A stretch of 55,496 nucleotides of DNA from Legionella sp. (GCA_009995425.1 JAACPN010000008.1:1-55496), one strand, 5' to 3'; shown: positions 35,103 to 45,031, numbered from the stretch's first letter. The notes: a model not told the origin generated them from the letters alone. Translations and numbers: made by a program.

Positions 35103-35273
35103 ATGAAAAGAACATTATTGACCGTAGTAGCCCTCGTCGCGACCTTATCATTTGCGTTTGTTGCACCAACAAGTTACGCCGAATCCAAGCCTGAGGCCAA
35201 AGCCTCGTGCCAGCATCATGGCCATGGTTGCAAACACTGCGATTGTGCAAAAAAACAAACCATTAAAAAATAA
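35103..35273 (+). CDS. Small secreted Cys/His-rich protein
   Basis: This 56-residue ORF begins MKRTLLTVVALVATLSFAFV, a classic signal peptide cleaved after SYA. The mature peptide of about 30 residues contains the cluster CQHHGHGCKHCDC, with four Cys and four His in 13 residues. AGGAG lies six bases before the ATG. An extended -10 (TGCTAATAT) lies just upstream. Binding of copper, zinc or nickel in the periplasm is likely. A hairpin at 35295 closes the transcript. Confidence 0.7.
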   Translation: MKRTLLTVVALVATLSFAFVAPTSYAESKPEAKASCQHHGHGCKHCDCAKKQTIKK

Positions 35274-35294
35274 TTTAGATTAGATTTGATTAAT

Positions 35295-35326
35295 TCTCGA
35301 GCTGCAATATAGCCAAGAGCTCGAGA
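35295..35326. terminator. Bidirectional hairpin between convergent genes
   Basis: TCTCGAGCT (35295-35303) and AGCTCGAGA (35318-35326) form a perfect 9-bp stem with a 14-nt loop between the mini-gene at 35103 and the coiled-coil gene at 35346. The nearest T tract on the plus strand starts about ten bases later, so termination strength is uncertain. Confidence 0.5.
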
Positions 35327-35345
35327 GTGATAACCATATTTTTAT

Positions 35346-35678
35346 TTATTGGATTTTTTGCGTTGTTTTATACACCTGCTTGATTTGCTCTTGAAGTTGC
35401 TTTTGCATGAGCTCCATGCGCTTGTTCATGTCTTTATTCATCTCTTGCATTTGAGTTTGAAATCCAGTTTGCATGTCTTTCATCTGCTTTTGAAGTTGTT
35501 TATTGAGCATTTGCATTTGTTTTTGTTGTGTTTCTTGTATCGTTTTCATTTGTGACTGAAGTTGCTTATTCAACGCTTGAATTTGTTCAGACGCACCCAT
35601 TACTGCTTGAGCATAAACAGGTGAAAGACTGGCACATAGCATCACACTTCCCGCGATGCAGCTTGTGATTATTCGCAT
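35346..35678 (-). CDS. Secreted coiled-coil protein with 22-residue repeats
   Basis: The 110-residue protein has a signal peptide (cleaved near VYAQA, residue 24). Three head-to-tail 22-residue repeats follow at 36-57, 58-79 and 80-101, starting LNKQLQSQMK, LNKQLQKQMK and MNKDMNKRME. Leu/Met positions follow an 11-residue (hendecad) period, so a long right-handed or straight coiled coil is expected. It is rich in Gln, Lys and Met with no Cys after the signal. Periplasmic or surface filament or oligomerisation role is inference. AGGAGG precedes the start. Confidence 0.7.
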   Translation of the reverse strand: MRIITSCIAGSVMLCASLSPVYAQAVMGASEQIQALNKQLQSQMKTIQETQQKQMQMLNKQLQKQMKDMQTGFQTQMQEMNKDMNKRMELMQKQLQEQIKQVYKTTQKIQ

Positions 35679-35815
35679 GAAAAACCTCCTGTTATTTTAT
35701 CAACTATAATTTTAGAGTTATTATTTATCACTCCCTACTCAACTATAGCTTAAAACAAGACGAGATAGTAAAACAACGGGAAAACTTGCAAGCCTCCATG
35801 CTTGCACTAAATTAA

Positions 35816-36781
35816 TCAAACGCGCCAGTTGCTAGGACCTGAGCCTTTTTTATTATCAAAAGGATTTTCTTGAGGATTGTCATCATCGGTAGAATGTTCA
35901 AAAAACCCCTGACGTTTGAATTGATTTCTGCTTGAGTCGTTAACCGGCGAATTCTTATGCAATGCTGCCTTATGATTAGATGTACTACGGGGTGAATGAC
36001 CTAGGTGTTCATCCAGGGTCGTCGCATCATCTAGATCAACCTCATGCCTTGTGGGCAAAAAGACTCTATTCTTAACATATTTCACAGGTTGTATCACAAG
36101 ATTATTCACCACCACTGGTAAAATATCACTGAAGGGTTGAAGTATTGTAAGAGGAACTCGTATAATAGTAGCCGCTACGCCAACCACGCCTTTCAGAAAA
36201 GTTTGGATTGGAGGAGTTGCTGATCCTCGGGTTAAACCCACTTCTAATATTCGATACGCTGCTCTCTCGACAAAGGTTAATAATGAATGAAGCATTTTTA
36301 TGGGATTTAATAAAGTTAAAATAAGGTTAGAAAAAATATTTTGTTTAAGCTGTGGTCTCCTCCCGCCCGAATTTACTTGATAAATATCATTAAGTAATGG
36401 CAAAATAGCCAAAAGTTCTAATACCGACTGCTTTTGTGTACGCAAAGATGCATTCCTCACAGAATAAGTCTGTATTAAAAAATCCTGTGCAGCCTTCCAA
36501 AAAGGAGAAAAAACACTGCCTGTGACTTGAGCACGAAGAGCGCCTTTTAGGTATGGTGTTCTAAGTGATGTACTCTCTATTTTCTTTAATAAACCTTGCG
36601 CTATCTCATCCAGTTCGTCATCCAGTTTATGTAGCTTGTTAGGGTCATAAAGCATCGCCTGTAAGCAATGAAATTCGCAATCATCGAACAACCAAAAAAC
36701 AGTACCTTCACTACGCGCCAATAGGGAACGATGCGCTCCATTAAGAGCTTCCAACCGCTCAGCACGATATAAATATGGCAT
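35816..36781 (-). CDS. Hypothetical protein with membrane-active middle and polar tail
   Basis: The 321-residue product from the ATG at 36781 begins MPYLYRAERLEALNGAHRSL; that ATG has GGGGAG six bases upstream, whereas the longer start at 36817 has none. The central third (about 145-235) is hydrophobic or amphipathic (NLILTLLNPIKMLHSLLTF and VVGVAATIIRVPLTILQPF). The last 85 residues are Ser/Asn/Asp-rich and probably disordered. No family recognised. A soluble N-terminus, membrane helices and a polar C-terminal tail are features frequently met in type IV-secreted proteins of Legionellales; only a guess here. Confidence 0.6.
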   Translation of the reverse strand: MPYLYRAERLEALNGAHRSLLARSEGTVFWLFDDCEFHCLQAMLYDPNKLHKLDDELDEIAQGLLKKIESTSLRTPYLKGALRAQVTGSVFSPFWKAAQDFLIQTYSVRNASLRTQKQSVLELLAILPLLNDIYQVNSGGRRPQLKQNIFSNLILTLLNPIKMLHSLLTFVERAAYRILEVGLTRGSATPPIQTFLKGVVGVAATIIRVPLTILQPFSDILPVVVNNLVIQPVKYVKNRVFLPTRHEVDLDDATTLDEHLGHSPRSTSNHKAALHKNSPVNDSSRNQFKRQGFFEHSTDDDNPQENPFDNKKGSGPSNWRV

Positions 36782-36937
36782 ACATTTCTCCCCAAAAATA
36801 TTACGTATCAAAACCAATACTGTATAAATATATTACACCAATATACCTCAAAACGCAAAAACGGTGAATATTTTTTTCATATTGATGTACCATCGTGTTT
36901 TTTTATAAACGCCGATAACAAAATAACGCGGAGCCTT

Positions 36938-38536
36938 ATGACTCAAACGTGCATGCCAGAAAACATACATAGGCTTGAAGATACCGTCGCTTCACATCCA
37001 TCAAGCATCTGGAGAAGCACGCTACGTGCCTTTTGCTCTGGCCTTTTGCTCCCGATCGGTTTTGCTCCGTTTCACCTGCCTGGCCTCGCTATTTTAGGCT
37101 TAGCATTATTTTTTATACAATTACATGCGCGCACAGCAACAGCCAAACATGCAGGCATCATCGGCTTTGCTTTTGCCATGGGGTTTTTTGGCTTAGGTGT
37201 TTCTTGGATATACGCAAGCATTCATAACTATGGCCATCTTAATTTATTTATATCTGCACTACTTACCTTGCTGTTTGTGGCTTATTTGGCGCTCTACACA
37301 GGGCTTATGGCCATGCTGTATCAGCGACTGGCGAAAAACATGCCTGATTACGCCCGTGTTTTATTGTTTAGCTCACTATGGTTGCTCTCCGAGTATTTAC
37401 GCTCAACATGCTTAGGTGGCTTTCCTTGGCTTGCACTCGGTTTTGGACAAATGGATTCGCCTTTGCAGCACCTGCTTCCCCTGGTGGGCGTTTTAGGTGT
37501 GGGTTGGCTTACCGCACTTGCTGGCGGTGTTTTAGGCTTGGTGTTTCTTACCTCAGGCACTAAAAAACGCCTGGGTTTGCTTGCTTTCGTACTGCTTATC
37601 CTAAGCCCTGAAGCAATCAAACACGTGCACTGGACCCAAGTCAATCAAAAGCCTTTATCCGTGGGCGTGATTCAAGCGAATTTATCGATGCGCGACAAAT
37701 GGGATGAATCCCTGTTTTGGAATATCTTGGATTATTATCAAGGGGCTGCCTCAAAACTAATTAAAACAAAGCAATTACAATTCATTGTCATGCCTGAGTC
37801 TGCGATCCCACTCCCTAGCAGCTATGTCCGTGACTTTTTAGACACGCTCAATCAAGAAGCTCAAGCAAACAACAGCGCTGTTTTACTGGGCATCTCGCAC
37901 GCAGAAGCCAATACCGTTAACGAGCCCCGTTACCATAATGCTTTGCTTGGCTTGGGTCATGCAGAGGGTGTATATTTAAAACAACGCCTGGTGCCGTTTG
38001 GTGAATTTATCCCGCATGCGTTTGCAACTATCAATCAATGGCTCGGCCTTCCTGCGCCTAATATGGTCACAGGACAAACGCACCAAAAGCTTATCAACAT
38101 TCACCAACACCCTATCGCAACATTGATTTGTTATGAACTGGCCTACCCTGAACTTTTGCGTACTCAGCTTCCCCAAGCTGAATGGATTGTATCGATCAGT
38201 GATGATGGATGGTTTGGTCACTCCTTTGCGATTTATCAACATCTGCAAATGGCTCAAGTGCTATCCAAGCAAACGGGACGTTTTCAAGTTGTCTCCAATA
38301 ATAGCGGGCTTTCTTCAATCATTAATGCCCAAGGCGCTATTTTAAATAAGCTTTCGGCTTTTGATACAGGCATTCTAGAAGGTGTGATTCATTCCGCCAC
38401 AGGAAGCACGCCCTGGGTACGTATAGGCGACACGCCGGTTATGCTATTCAGCAGTTTTATACTATTAATTTCACTTGGATTTCGACTTAAGCTTGCCGCG
38501 AGCAAGAAGAGGCGTTATCCTAACCAACTCCGTTAA
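36938..38536 (+). CDS. lnt: Apolipoprotein N-acyltransferase
   Basis: The 532-residue inner-membrane enzyme transfers the third acyl chain to lipoproteins. Six or more N-terminal helices (about 35-215) lead to the periplasmic nitrilase-like domain. That domain contains the catalytic Glu in [10 protein letters not shown], Lys in [14 protein letters not shown] and Cys in [14 protein letters not shown]. One C-terminal helix follows. It precedes leuS by 16 nt in the order lnt-leuS-lptE-holA, fitting an envelope biogenesis/housekeeping block. Confidence 0.95.
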   Translation: MTQTCMPENIHRLEDTVASHPSSIWRSTLRAFCSGLLLPIGFAPFHLPGLAILGLALFFIQLHARTATAKHAGIIGFAFAMGFFGLGVSWIYASIHNYGHLNLFISALLTLLFVAYLALYTGLMAMLYQRLAKNMPDYARVLLFSSLWLLSEYLRSTCLGGFPWLALGFGQMDSPLQHLLPLVGVLGVGWLTALAGGVLGLVFLTSGTKKRLGLLAFVLLILSPEAIKHVHWTQVNQKPLSVGVIQANLSMRDKWDESLFWNILDYYQGAASKLIKTKQLQFIVMPESAIPLPSSYVRDFLDTLNQEAQANNSAVLLGISHAEANTVNEPRYHNALLGLGHAEGVYLKQRLVPFGEFIPHAFATINQWLGLPAPNMVTGQTHQKLINIHQHPIATLICYELAYPELLRTQLPQAEWIVSISDDGWFGHSFAIYQHLQMAQVLSKQTGRFQVVSNNSGLSSIINAQGAILNKLSAFDTGILEGVIHSATGSTPWVRIGDTPVMLFSSFILLISLGFRLKLAASKKRRYPNQLR

Positions 38537-38552
38537 TTTTTGTCAGTCAATC

Positions 38553-41030
38553 ATGGATAATCGCTACAGCCCGCAAGACGTTGAACAAGAAGCCCAAGCG
38601 TATTGGGAGAAAAAAAAATGCTTTCAGGTTTCTGAAGATCTGAATAAAGAAAAATTTTATTGTCTTGCCATGTTTCCCTACCCGAGTGGCTCGCTGCATA
38701 TGGGGCATGTACGTAACTATACACTTGCCGATGCGATTGCGAGGTATCAGCGTGCGCTAGGTAAAAATGTTTTACAACCGCTAGGATGGGATGCTTTTGG
38801 ACTTCCAGCTGAAAATGCAGCGATAAAACACGGCGTTCATCCAGCCGACTGGACCAAAAAGAATATTGCAGCTATGAAAGAGCAGTTTTTATCGCTGGGT
38901 AACGCGTATGATTGGCGGCGTGAAATCACCACCTGTGATCCCGTTTATTATCAATGGGAGCAATGGTTTTTTATTAAATTATTCGAAAAAGGCCTCGCCT
39001 ACAAAAAAAATGCGATGGTCAATTGGGACCCGGTCGATCAAACCGTGCTTGCCAACGAACAAGTGGTGAATGGCCGTGGTTGGCGCTCCGGCGCGTTGGT
39101 TGAACGCAAAGCCATATCCCAGTGGTTTATTAAAATAACAGCCTATGCCGATGAGCTCTTGCTTGGACTCGATACTTTGGATGAATGGCCCACCAAAGTT
39201 AAACAAATGCAACGCAATTGGATTGGACGTTCTGAAGGTCTTGATGTTTACTTTCCTATCGAAGACCGTGTAAAACCATTAAAAATTTATACCACACGCG
39301 CCGATACGTTGATGGGTGTCACGTATGTCGCAATCTCTCCTGAACATACCTTAGCGAAAGAAGCGGCTGAAAATAATCCTGAAATTCAAGCTTTTCTCGA
39401 CAGCTGCGCCGGCATGGGAACTGCCGAGGCCGATATCGCAACACTCGAAAAGCGTGGTATAGATACAGGATTATTCGCAACCCATCCCCTAACCCAAGAA
39501 AAACTACCGATTTGGATTGCTAATTTTGTGCTCATGCAATACGGTACCGGTGCGGTGATGTCGGTTCCGGCACATGATCAACGTGATTTTGAATTTGCAA
39601 AAAAATACAATTTACCCATACGCGACGTGATTGCACCCAACGACGGCTCAACGCATGACTTTACGCAATCTGCATTCACACGTGATGATGGCATACTCGT
39701 CAATTCTCAAGAATTTGACCATCAAACCTGTGATGCAGCTAAAAAAGCCATCAGCGAGCATATTGAGTCATTAGATTTGGGACGAACATCGGTGCATTAT
39801 CGTTTACGTGACTGGGGCGTTTCACGCCAACGTTACTGGGGCACCCCCATTCCGATGATTTTGTGTGAGCACTGCGGCACCGTCCCCGTTCCCGAGGATG
39901 AATTACCGGTTAAACTTCCTGAAGATGTCAAATTTTCGGGGCAAGGTTCTCCGCTAGCTCACTGCGACGAATTCACACATGTTGCCTGCCCTAAATGTGG
40001 CGAAGACGCACGTCGTGAAACCGATACGTTTGATACTTTTTTTGAATCATCTTGGTACTACGCGCGCTTTGCCTGCAAAGGCCAAGAAGATGTCATGCTA
40101 GACGACCGCGCCAAATATTGGACCCCTGTCGATCAATACATCGGAGGTGTTGAACACGCCGTGATGCATCTGCTCTACGCACGATTTTTCCATAAACTCA
40201 TGCGTGATGAAGGACTGCTTAATTCCGACGAACCGTTTAAAGCATTACTTACCCAAGGCATGGTGCTCAAAGACGGACAAAAAATGTCCAAGTCAGTTGG
40301 CAATACCGTTGATCCAACATCGTTGATTGAAACCTATGGTGTGGATACCGCTCGACTTTTTATCATGTTTGCAGCCCCTCCTGAACAAGATTTAGAATGG
40401 TCTGACTCAGGGGTTGAAGGTGCACATCGTTTTCTTAAACGTTTATGGGCTTTTGTACACCAACATCAACCACTGTTCCATGAGCTTAATATTCTTTATG
40501 TAGAAAATAGACCACGTATTGATTGGTCAAATGCCGAAAATCGCTTGAAAAAAGCGCGTTCTATCGTTCATCAATGCATTGCACAAGCCTCAGCAGATTA
40601 TGAGCGTCAGCAATATAACACCGTGGTTTCTGCATGCATGAAATTACTCAATACTATCTCAGCTTATACACCTGAGAACGGTGAAGACCACTACTTTTTA
40701 TATAAAAGCACCACAGCTTTGTTGCGATTACTTGCTCCTATTACGCCACATATCACGCATGTGCTTTGGAAAATCATCGGTTTTTCTAAACCGATTATTG
40801 ATGCTTCTTGGCCCAAGTATGACAAAAACGCACTCAAAATGGATGAAGTCGATTTTGTGGTTCAAATCAACGGAAAGCTACGTGGACAATTTACTTTAGC
40901 CAGTGATACTCCAGAAGATGTTTTACTTGAACATGCAACAACCGCTGTTGCATCGTTTCTTGAAGGCAAATCAATCAAAAAATCGATTGTTGTCGCCCAT
41001 CGTCAACTCATCAATCTGGTCGTAGCCTAA
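38553..41030 (+). CDS. leuS: Leucyl-tRNA synthetase
   Basis: The 825-residue enzyme starts [20 protein letters not shown], the family start, although no Shine-Dalgarno is visible before the ATG at 38553; translation may depend on coupling to lnt. Motifs are [15 protein letters not shown] (HIGH), an editing domain (about 220-410, including [13 protein letters not shown]), a zinc-type [10 protein letters not shown] with [11 protein letters not shown], and [10 protein letters not shown] (KMSKS). Length is close to the E. coli protein (860). lptE follows after a single base. Confidence 0.96.
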   Translation: MDNRYSPQDVEQEAQAYWEKKKCFQVSEDLNKEKFYCLAMFPYPSGSLHMGHVRNYTLADAIARYQRALGKNVLQPLGWDAFGLPAENAAIKHGVHPADWTKKNIAAMKEQFLSLGNAYDWRREITTCDPVYYQWEQWFFIKLFEKGLAYKKNAMVNWDPVDQTVLANEQVVNGRGWRSGALVERKAISQWFIKITAYADELLLGLDTLDEWPTKVKQMQRNWIGRSEGLDVYFPIEDRVKPLKIYTTRADTLMGVTYVAISPEHTLAKEAAENNPEIQAFLDSCAGMGTAEADIATLEKRGIDTGLFATHPLTQEKLPIWIANFVLMQYGTGAVMSVPAHDQRDFEFAKKYNLPIRDVIAPNDGSTHDFTQSAFTRDDGILVNSQEFDHQTCDAAKKAISEHIESLDLGRTSVHYRLRDWGVSRQRYWGTPIPMILCEHCGTVPVPEDELPVKLPEDVKFSGQGSPLAHCDEFTHVACPKCGEDARRETDTFDTFFESSWYYARFACKGQEDVMLDDRAKYWTPVDQYIGGVEHAVMHLLYARFFHKLMRDEGLLNSDEPFKALLTQGMVLKDGQKMSKSVGNTVDPTSLIETYGVDTARLFIMFAAPPEQDLEWSDSGVEGAHRFLKRLWAFVHQHQPLFHELNILYVENRPRIDWSNAENRLKKARSIVHQCIAQASADYERQQYNTVVSACMKLLNTISAYTPENGEDHYFLYKSTTALLRLLAPITPHITHVLWKIIGFSKPIIDASWPKYDKNALKMDEVDFVVQINGKLRGQFTLASDTPEDVLLEHATTAVASFLEGKSIKKSIVVAHRQLINLVVA

Positions 41031-41031
41031 C

Positions 41032-41529
41032 GTGAAAAGAGCCCAACGTTGTCTTATGATGTTGGGCATGCTTGCCCTCCTGAGTGCCTGCGGCTTTCAT
41101 CTTCGAGGCTTCAGGGATTTTCCTACGTGGCTCAGGCCAAGCGTCGCTATCGTACAAGAAAATGATGTGCGGGATTGGCCAGCGTACCTTAAACCGCTGT
41201 TATCGGCCGGTGATATTCAAGTCACCTCCGATACAAAACAAGCTCGTTTTTGGCTTATTATCGAAGATGAAAATCTTGTTCAAAATATCTCAAGTGTCAG
41301 TTCAAGCAGCACACCCAGGCAATATCAATTACGCTACACCGTTACGTTTCGATTGGAAAATAATCAAGGAAAAACGCTTATTCCATCACGTTCAGTTGTT
41401 GTCAATCGCCCACTCACGATCAATAATGAACGTATCTTAGGCTCGCGTAATGAAAGTGAAAAATTAAAACTCGCCATGAAGCATGATGCCGCAATTCAAA
41501 TTATTTATGGCCTTAATCGCTACAATTAA
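41032..41529 (+). CDS. lptE: LPS-assembly lipoprotein LptE
   Basis: The 165-residue product begins at a GTG one base after the leuS stop. A lipoprotein signal MMLGMLALLSACGFHLRGF gives a lipobox LSAC with the acylated Cys, followed by the GFHLRG start typical of LptE. LptE plugs the LptD barrel and helps deliver LPS to the outer leaflet. Position between leuS and holA matches the E. coli order, which raises confidence beyond the weak sequence conservation of this family. Confidence 0.9.
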   Translation: MKRAQRCLMMLGMLALLSACGFHLRGFRDFPTWLRPSVAIVQENDVRDWPAYLKPLLSAGDIQVTSDTKQARFWLIIEDENLVQNISSVSSSSTPRQYQLRYTVTFRLENNQGKTLIPSRSVVVNRPLTINNERILGSRNESEKLKLAMKHDAAIQIIYGLNRYN

Positions 41530-41562
41530 ATGATATATAATTATATAATAGGAAAAAACACG

Positions 41563-41988
41563 ATGAGACCTCTTTTTTTACGATTACTCCCTTTACTGTT
41601 GTGCTTTCCCATGGCGTCTTGGGCCATTGCCATCGATATTCCACCCGGCCAATGGCAATGTATGGCCATGGATAATTTAGATAGCAATTTTGGCGGTTAC
41701 GGTAAAAGCATTCAACAAGCGCGCCACGCTGCACTTGTTGAATGCCGTAAGCGCTCAAAAAATCGCCGCAGCTGTAAAACCGCTCAATCACTGTGTGAAC
41801 AAGGTCCTGTTTCTATCATCGAACAACGCTGCCTGGTGAGTGATGAGTTTGGTCGAACATGGAATACCACAGGCCAAGATGCATGTCGAACAGCCATGTA
41901 CTTGTGTCAACAATGGCAATACCTCCATGGTAGCACGCGAAGCCAGTGTAGCGTGAAGCATCGCATGCGCAACTACGATGATAATTAA
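41563..41988 (+). CDS. Secreted cysteine-rich DUF4189-like protein
   Basis: The 141-residue protein has a signal peptide (MRPLFLRLLPLLLCFPMASW then A). It is followed by WQCMAMDNLDSNFGGYGKSI, ARHAALVECRKRSKNRRSC and further Cys, giving two similar Cys-paired halves. This resembles DUF4189 proteins. The start at 41563 has AGGA eight bases upstream; the longer frame from 41530 would spoil the signal peptide. It interrupts the usual lptE-holA pair, and its stop overlaps the holA start by 11 nt. Function unknown. Confidence 0.75.
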   Translation: MRPLFLRLLPLLLCFPMASWAIAIDIPPGQWQCMAMDNLDSNFGGYGKSIQQARHAALVECRKRSKNRRSCKTAQSLCEQGPVSIIEQRCLVSDEFGRTWNTTGQDACRTAMYLCQQWQYLHGSTRSQCSVKHRMRNYDDN

Positions 41989-42985
41989 GTATCCCGAAGC
42001 GCTGGAGTCCCACCTTAAGAGCAACCTGCTGCCCGTTTATCTCATCACCGGCACCGATCCGTTTTTATTGAATAGCTGTGTTGATACACTCAAACAAGCC
42101 TGGCATCAAGCGCATGAAGGTGAAGGTGAAGGTGAAGGTGAAGGTGAAGAAAAACGCATGCACTTAGGTCATGCCAACGATTGGGCTGACCTGATTGCGG
42201 AAGCAAACACGTATTCCCTTTTTTCAGAGCAACGCTTAATCAATGCCTCGTGGGATAAAAAAACGCTGGACGCCAAAGGCAAAGCGGCGCTTAAATCCTA
42301 TGCTGAGAATATTAATTCAAATTGCATGCTCATATTACAAGCCCCGCTTGTGCCCATTCGACAATGGCCTGATTTTAGTAAACATCAAGACATTGCCCTC
42401 ATCACGATCACGTCACCCAATGCAGGTACCCTGCTCCACTGGATTGAAAAGCAACTTAAACAAGAAAAATTCACCTACGCTCATGGCGTACCGAATTTAA
42501 TCCAAGAATACACACAAGGTAACATGCGTGCAGCAGCTCAAACCATCGAGCGCTTAACACTCATTCACGAACCGGGTACCTGCCTTAAACTTGATGATGT
42601 ACGTGAGCAGCTTTTAGATGAACGCGATTATAAGCTCTATGAACTATCGGGTGCCTGCCTTGAAGGCAATGCGAACAAAGCACTCGATCTTGTGCATCGC
42701 GCACAACAAGACCAGACCGAGCCTACGTTGATTTTATGGTTTATTACACAAGAACTCAGGCTACTTGAACAAATCGCCTCGGGTGTATCGCACCAGGCTC
42801 TCAACATTCGTTCGTTTCGAACTCGGCAATATCAACAAGCAAGCAAACGCTTATCACGTGCAGATATTTACCAACTTTTGCGCCAAAGCCAGGCGCTCGA
42901 TGTACACATCAAATCAGGATCCCATGCCCAACTTTGGCGCCTGCTTGAGCAACTCATCATGACCATGAGCATGGGTGTGGTTTAG
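41978..42985 (+). CDS. holA: DNA polymerase III delta subunit
   Basis: The 335-residue clamp-loader subunit opens the beta clamp. It starts MIIKYPEALESHLKSNLLPV and has the P-loop-like YLITGTDPFLLNS with the clamp-binding residues, then the lid and collar domains. Residues 48-57 are five Gly-Glu pairs encoded by five exact GGTGAA units (42119-42148), an insert not usual for the family. Position after lptE agrees with E. coli. The 3' end overlaps the convergent small gene by 4 nt. Confidence 0.93.
   Translation: MIIKYPEALESHLKSNLLPVYLITGTDPFLLNSCVDTLKQAWHQAHEGEGEGEGEGEEKRMHLGHANDWADLIAEANTYSLFSEQRLINASWDKKTLDAKGKAALKSYAENINSNCMLILQAPLVPIRQWPDFSKHQDIALITITSPNAGTLLHWIEKQLKQEKFTYAHGVPNLIQEYTQGNMRAAAQTIERLTLIHEPGTCLKLDDVREQLLDERDYKLYELSGACLEGNANKALDLVHRAQQDQTEPTLILWFITQELRLLEQIASGVSHQALNIRSFRTRQYQQASKRLSRADIYQLLRQSQALDVHIKSGSHAQLWRLLEQLIMTMSMGVV
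42119..42148. repeat. Hexanucleotide microsatellite in holA
   Basis: Five perfect tandem GGTGAA units lie in frame. Copy-number change would alter the number of Gly-Glu pairs without breaking the frame. Confidence 0.95.
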
Positions 42986-43290
42986 GGAAGTTTTGCTTCA
43001 AATGTGGAGCTTAGTGAATCATCAGATGTTGTTCGCGCTCTACGCTTTATAAATAGCGTACTATCCACTTGGCTTGGCTTGGGTTCAGGTGGCGTGTACG
43101 GTCGACCTACGCTCAGCTCATACTCAGCCTTCTCTTGCTTTAACTCTTTATCTGTATTTGTATATTTATCTGACAACACTCTTTCTCCCGCACGCACAAT
43201 ACGCACACTTTCCTGCCTTAATGTTTGCTCAAGGTTGTATATTGTTTCTTTTCTTTGCGCAATACTTCGATTACCGGCTGATGTCATCAT
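42982..43290 (-). CDS. Hypothetical charged protein
   Basis: The 102-residue product begins MMTSAGNRSIAQRKETIYNL. It is highly charged, with a predicted N-terminal helix (about 10-60) and a Pro/Ser/Thr-rich C-terminus (RPYTPPEPKPSQ). AAGGA stands upstream of the double ATG, which supports this strand over the opposite frame at 43004-43372, whose composition is poor. No family recognised. It converges on holA with a 4-nt overlap and diverges from the HIT gene. Confidence 0.5.
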   Translation of the reverse strand: MMTSAGNRSIAQRKETIYNLEQTLRQESVRIVRAGERVLSDKYTNTDKELKQEKAEYELSVGRPYTPPEPKPSQVDSTLFIKRRARTTSDDSLSSTFEAKLP

Positions 43291-43368
43291 AAGATCGTCC
43301 TTATTTGTACATGCTATGTATACGTTGTATTATAATATATTGAACGAAAAAAATTATGAAGTACAGGT

Positions 43369-43785
43369 ATGAATAACTTTAAATTAGATGAACGATTGGC
43401 ATCCAGTAGCTTCGAGGTGATTGACTGGCCTCTGTCAAAAGTGTTATTTAAGAATCATGCGCATTATCCCTGGCTTATTTTGGTTCCTCGGCAAGATCAT
43501 TTAACTGAAATAACACAGCTATCTCAAAAAAACAGCCATCAACTCATGAATGAAATGCATCGAGCAAGCGCTGTTATGCAAGATATATTTCAACCTGATA
43601 AAATCAACATCGGGGCCTTAGGTAATTTGGTGCCACAATTTCATATGCATATAATTGCACGTTTTAAAACCGATCCTCTATGGCCACAAAGCGTTTGGCA
43701 AGCATCGCTCGATGAACAGCCTTATATTGCACCTAATGCTTTAATTTTGCATTTGAAAGCATGTTTATCCTCCGAAGCATTTTAA
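43369..43785 (+). CDS. HIT-family nucleotide hydrolase/transferase
   Basis: The 138-residue histidine-triad protein has VPQFHMHIIARF, in which the first His of the usual triad is Gln and the central catalytic His is kept. This is a pattern familiar from the gammaproteobacterial branch annotated as diadenosine tetraphosphate hydrolase. The N-terminal YPWLILVPRQDHLTEI is also typical. It probably hydrolyses dinucleoside polyphosphates or AMP adducts. It is 12 nt before rluE and likely co-transcribed. Confidence 0.88.
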   Translation: MNNFKLDERLASSSFEVIDWPLSKVLFKNHAHYPWLILVPRQDHLTEITQLSQKNSHQLMNEMHRASAVMQDIFQPDKINIGALGNLVPQFHMHIIARFKTDPLWPQSVWQASLDEQPYIAPNALILHLKACLSSEAF

Positions 43786-43797
43786 TGATTTGAATTT

Positions 43798-44340
43798 ATG
43801 ATGCAAAAAAAAATTATTTTATTTAATAAGCCTTTTCAAGTACTCAGCCAGTTTGAAGATTCAGAAAATCGTCAGACGTTAAAAAACTATATTCCAATCA
43901 AACACATCTACCCTGCCGGCCGATTAGATTATGACAGTGAAGGCCTCATGATCTTCACCAATTGTGGTAAAACACAGCATAAGATCAGCGATCCTAAAAA
44001 TAAAATGCACAAAACCTACTGGGTTCAAGTTGAAAATATTCCAACGGAAAACGATTTGAATAAAATAAGACAAGGCATTCAAATCAACGATCATCTTTGT
44101 CTGCCTGCTGATGTTAAAATCATTGAAGAGCCGAAAATATGGCAACGCGTACCACCGATTCGAGAACGTAAAAGCATTCCAACCTGTTGGTTAGAACTGA
44201 GTATATGTGAAGGTAAGAATCGTCAAGTAAGGCGCATGACCGCAGCCATGGGCTTTCCGACCTTAAGGCTTATACGCGCTAAAATTGGCCCTTGGCAACT
44301 TAATCAACTCAAACCGGGAGAATATACTCAAGTACCTTAA
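43798..44340 (+). CDS. rluE: 23S rRNA pseudouridine2457 synthase
   Basis: The 180-residue RsuA-family enzyme lacks the S4 domain, as RluE does. It contains IILFNKPFQVLSQF, AGRLDYDSEGLMIFTNCGK with the catalytic Asp, and LSICEGKNRQVRRMTAAMGF. Its expected target is U2457 of 23S rRNA. It ends 10 nt before the convergent msrB gene. Confidence 0.92.
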   Translation: MMQKKIILFNKPFQVLSQFEDSENRQTLKNYIPIKHIYPAGRLDYDSEGLMIFTNCGKTQHKISDPKNKMHKTYWVQVENIPTENDLNKIRQGIQINDHLCLPADVKIIEEPKIWQRVPPIRERKSIPTCWLELSICEGKNRQVRRMTAAMGFPTLRLIRAKIGPWQLNQLKPGEYTQVP

Positions 44341-44350
44341 TAAACTATCG

Positions 44351-45031
44351 TTACGGAAATAACTCCAAGTATTTTGCATACCCTTCTTTTTCTAAATCTT
44401 CTTTAGGAATAAAGCGTAGCGCAGCTGAATTCATGCAATAGCGTAATCCTGTGGGTTCAGGACCATCACTGAACACATGTCCCAAATGCGAGTCCGCTTC
44501 TTTTGATCGAACTTCGGTTCGCACAATCACAAAGTAACTGCGATCTTTTTTGAGAACAATGGCTTGCTCATCCAGCGGCTTGGTAAAACTTGGCCAACCT
44601 GTGCCTGAAGTATATTTATCGGTTGAACTAAACAACGGCTCACCAGAGACCACATCCACATAAATACCTTCTCGCTTATTGTCCCAATATTCGTTATCAA
44701 ACGGTCGCTCTGTGCCGTCTTCTTGCGTTACTTTATATTGCAACGGCGTGAGCTTATCTAACTGTTTTTGTTTATCAGACTTTCCCATCATATGATTTAC
44801 CTCTTTTAGCCGCTGATCACGTCCACAGGTATAACGATAGTACTTATACCGCCAGGGATTTTTTTTAGCATCCTCTGTTTTACCCGTAGAGACAGAAAGC
44901 ACGCCAGGTAGCTTTTCAAAATCAGCTTCAAGACACCTAAAAGATGCCTCAGCAAAAATTGCTTCCTCGCGTTGGCTAAAAGCAGGATTCATCTGCACCA
45001 GTAATGCTATCACAACTATCCATGCTTGCAT
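44351..45031 (-). CDS. msrB: Periplasmic MsrB with a collapsed MsrA domain
   Basis: The 226-residue protein has a signal peptide (residues 1-20) and an intact MsrB domain (about 88-224): [40 protein letters not shown] and catalytic Cys199 in [11 protein letters not shown]. It reduces methionine-R-sulfoxide. Residues 23-49 match the start of MsrA ([10 protein letters not shown]), but the GCFWC motif reads ASFRC, so the catalytic Cys is lost. Residues about 55-75 match the MsrA C-terminus ([20 protein letters not shown]). The MsrA middle is deleted in frame. It is therefore a former MsrA-MsrB fusion reduced to MsrB. Confidence 0.9.
   Translation of the reverse strand: MQAWIVVIALLVQMNPAFSQREEAIFAEASFRCLEADFEKLPGVLSVSTGKTEDAKKNPWRYKYYRYTCGRDQRLKEVNHMMGKSDKQKQLDKLTPLQYKVTQEDGTERPFDNEYWDNKREGIYVDVVSGEPLFSSTDKYTSGTGWPSFTKPLDEQAIVLKKDRSYFVIVRTEVRSKEADSHLGHVFSDGPEPTGLRYCMNSAALRFIPKEDLEKEGYAKYLELFP

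Noticed and set aside
41563-41988. Homology between the DUF4189-like protein and the six-Cys protein at 27266
   Set aside because: Cys spacing and surrounding motifs differ; only the secreted, Cys-rich character is shared.
42119-42148. Phase-variable contingency repeat
   Set aside because: The repeat unit is a multiple of three, so slippage would not switch the gene off.
43004-43372. A 122-codon plus-strand frame between holA and the HIT gene
   Set aside because: It is Ser/Leu/Tyr/Cys-rich in a way typical of antisense frames and overlaps the better-supported minus-strand gene with its ribosome site.
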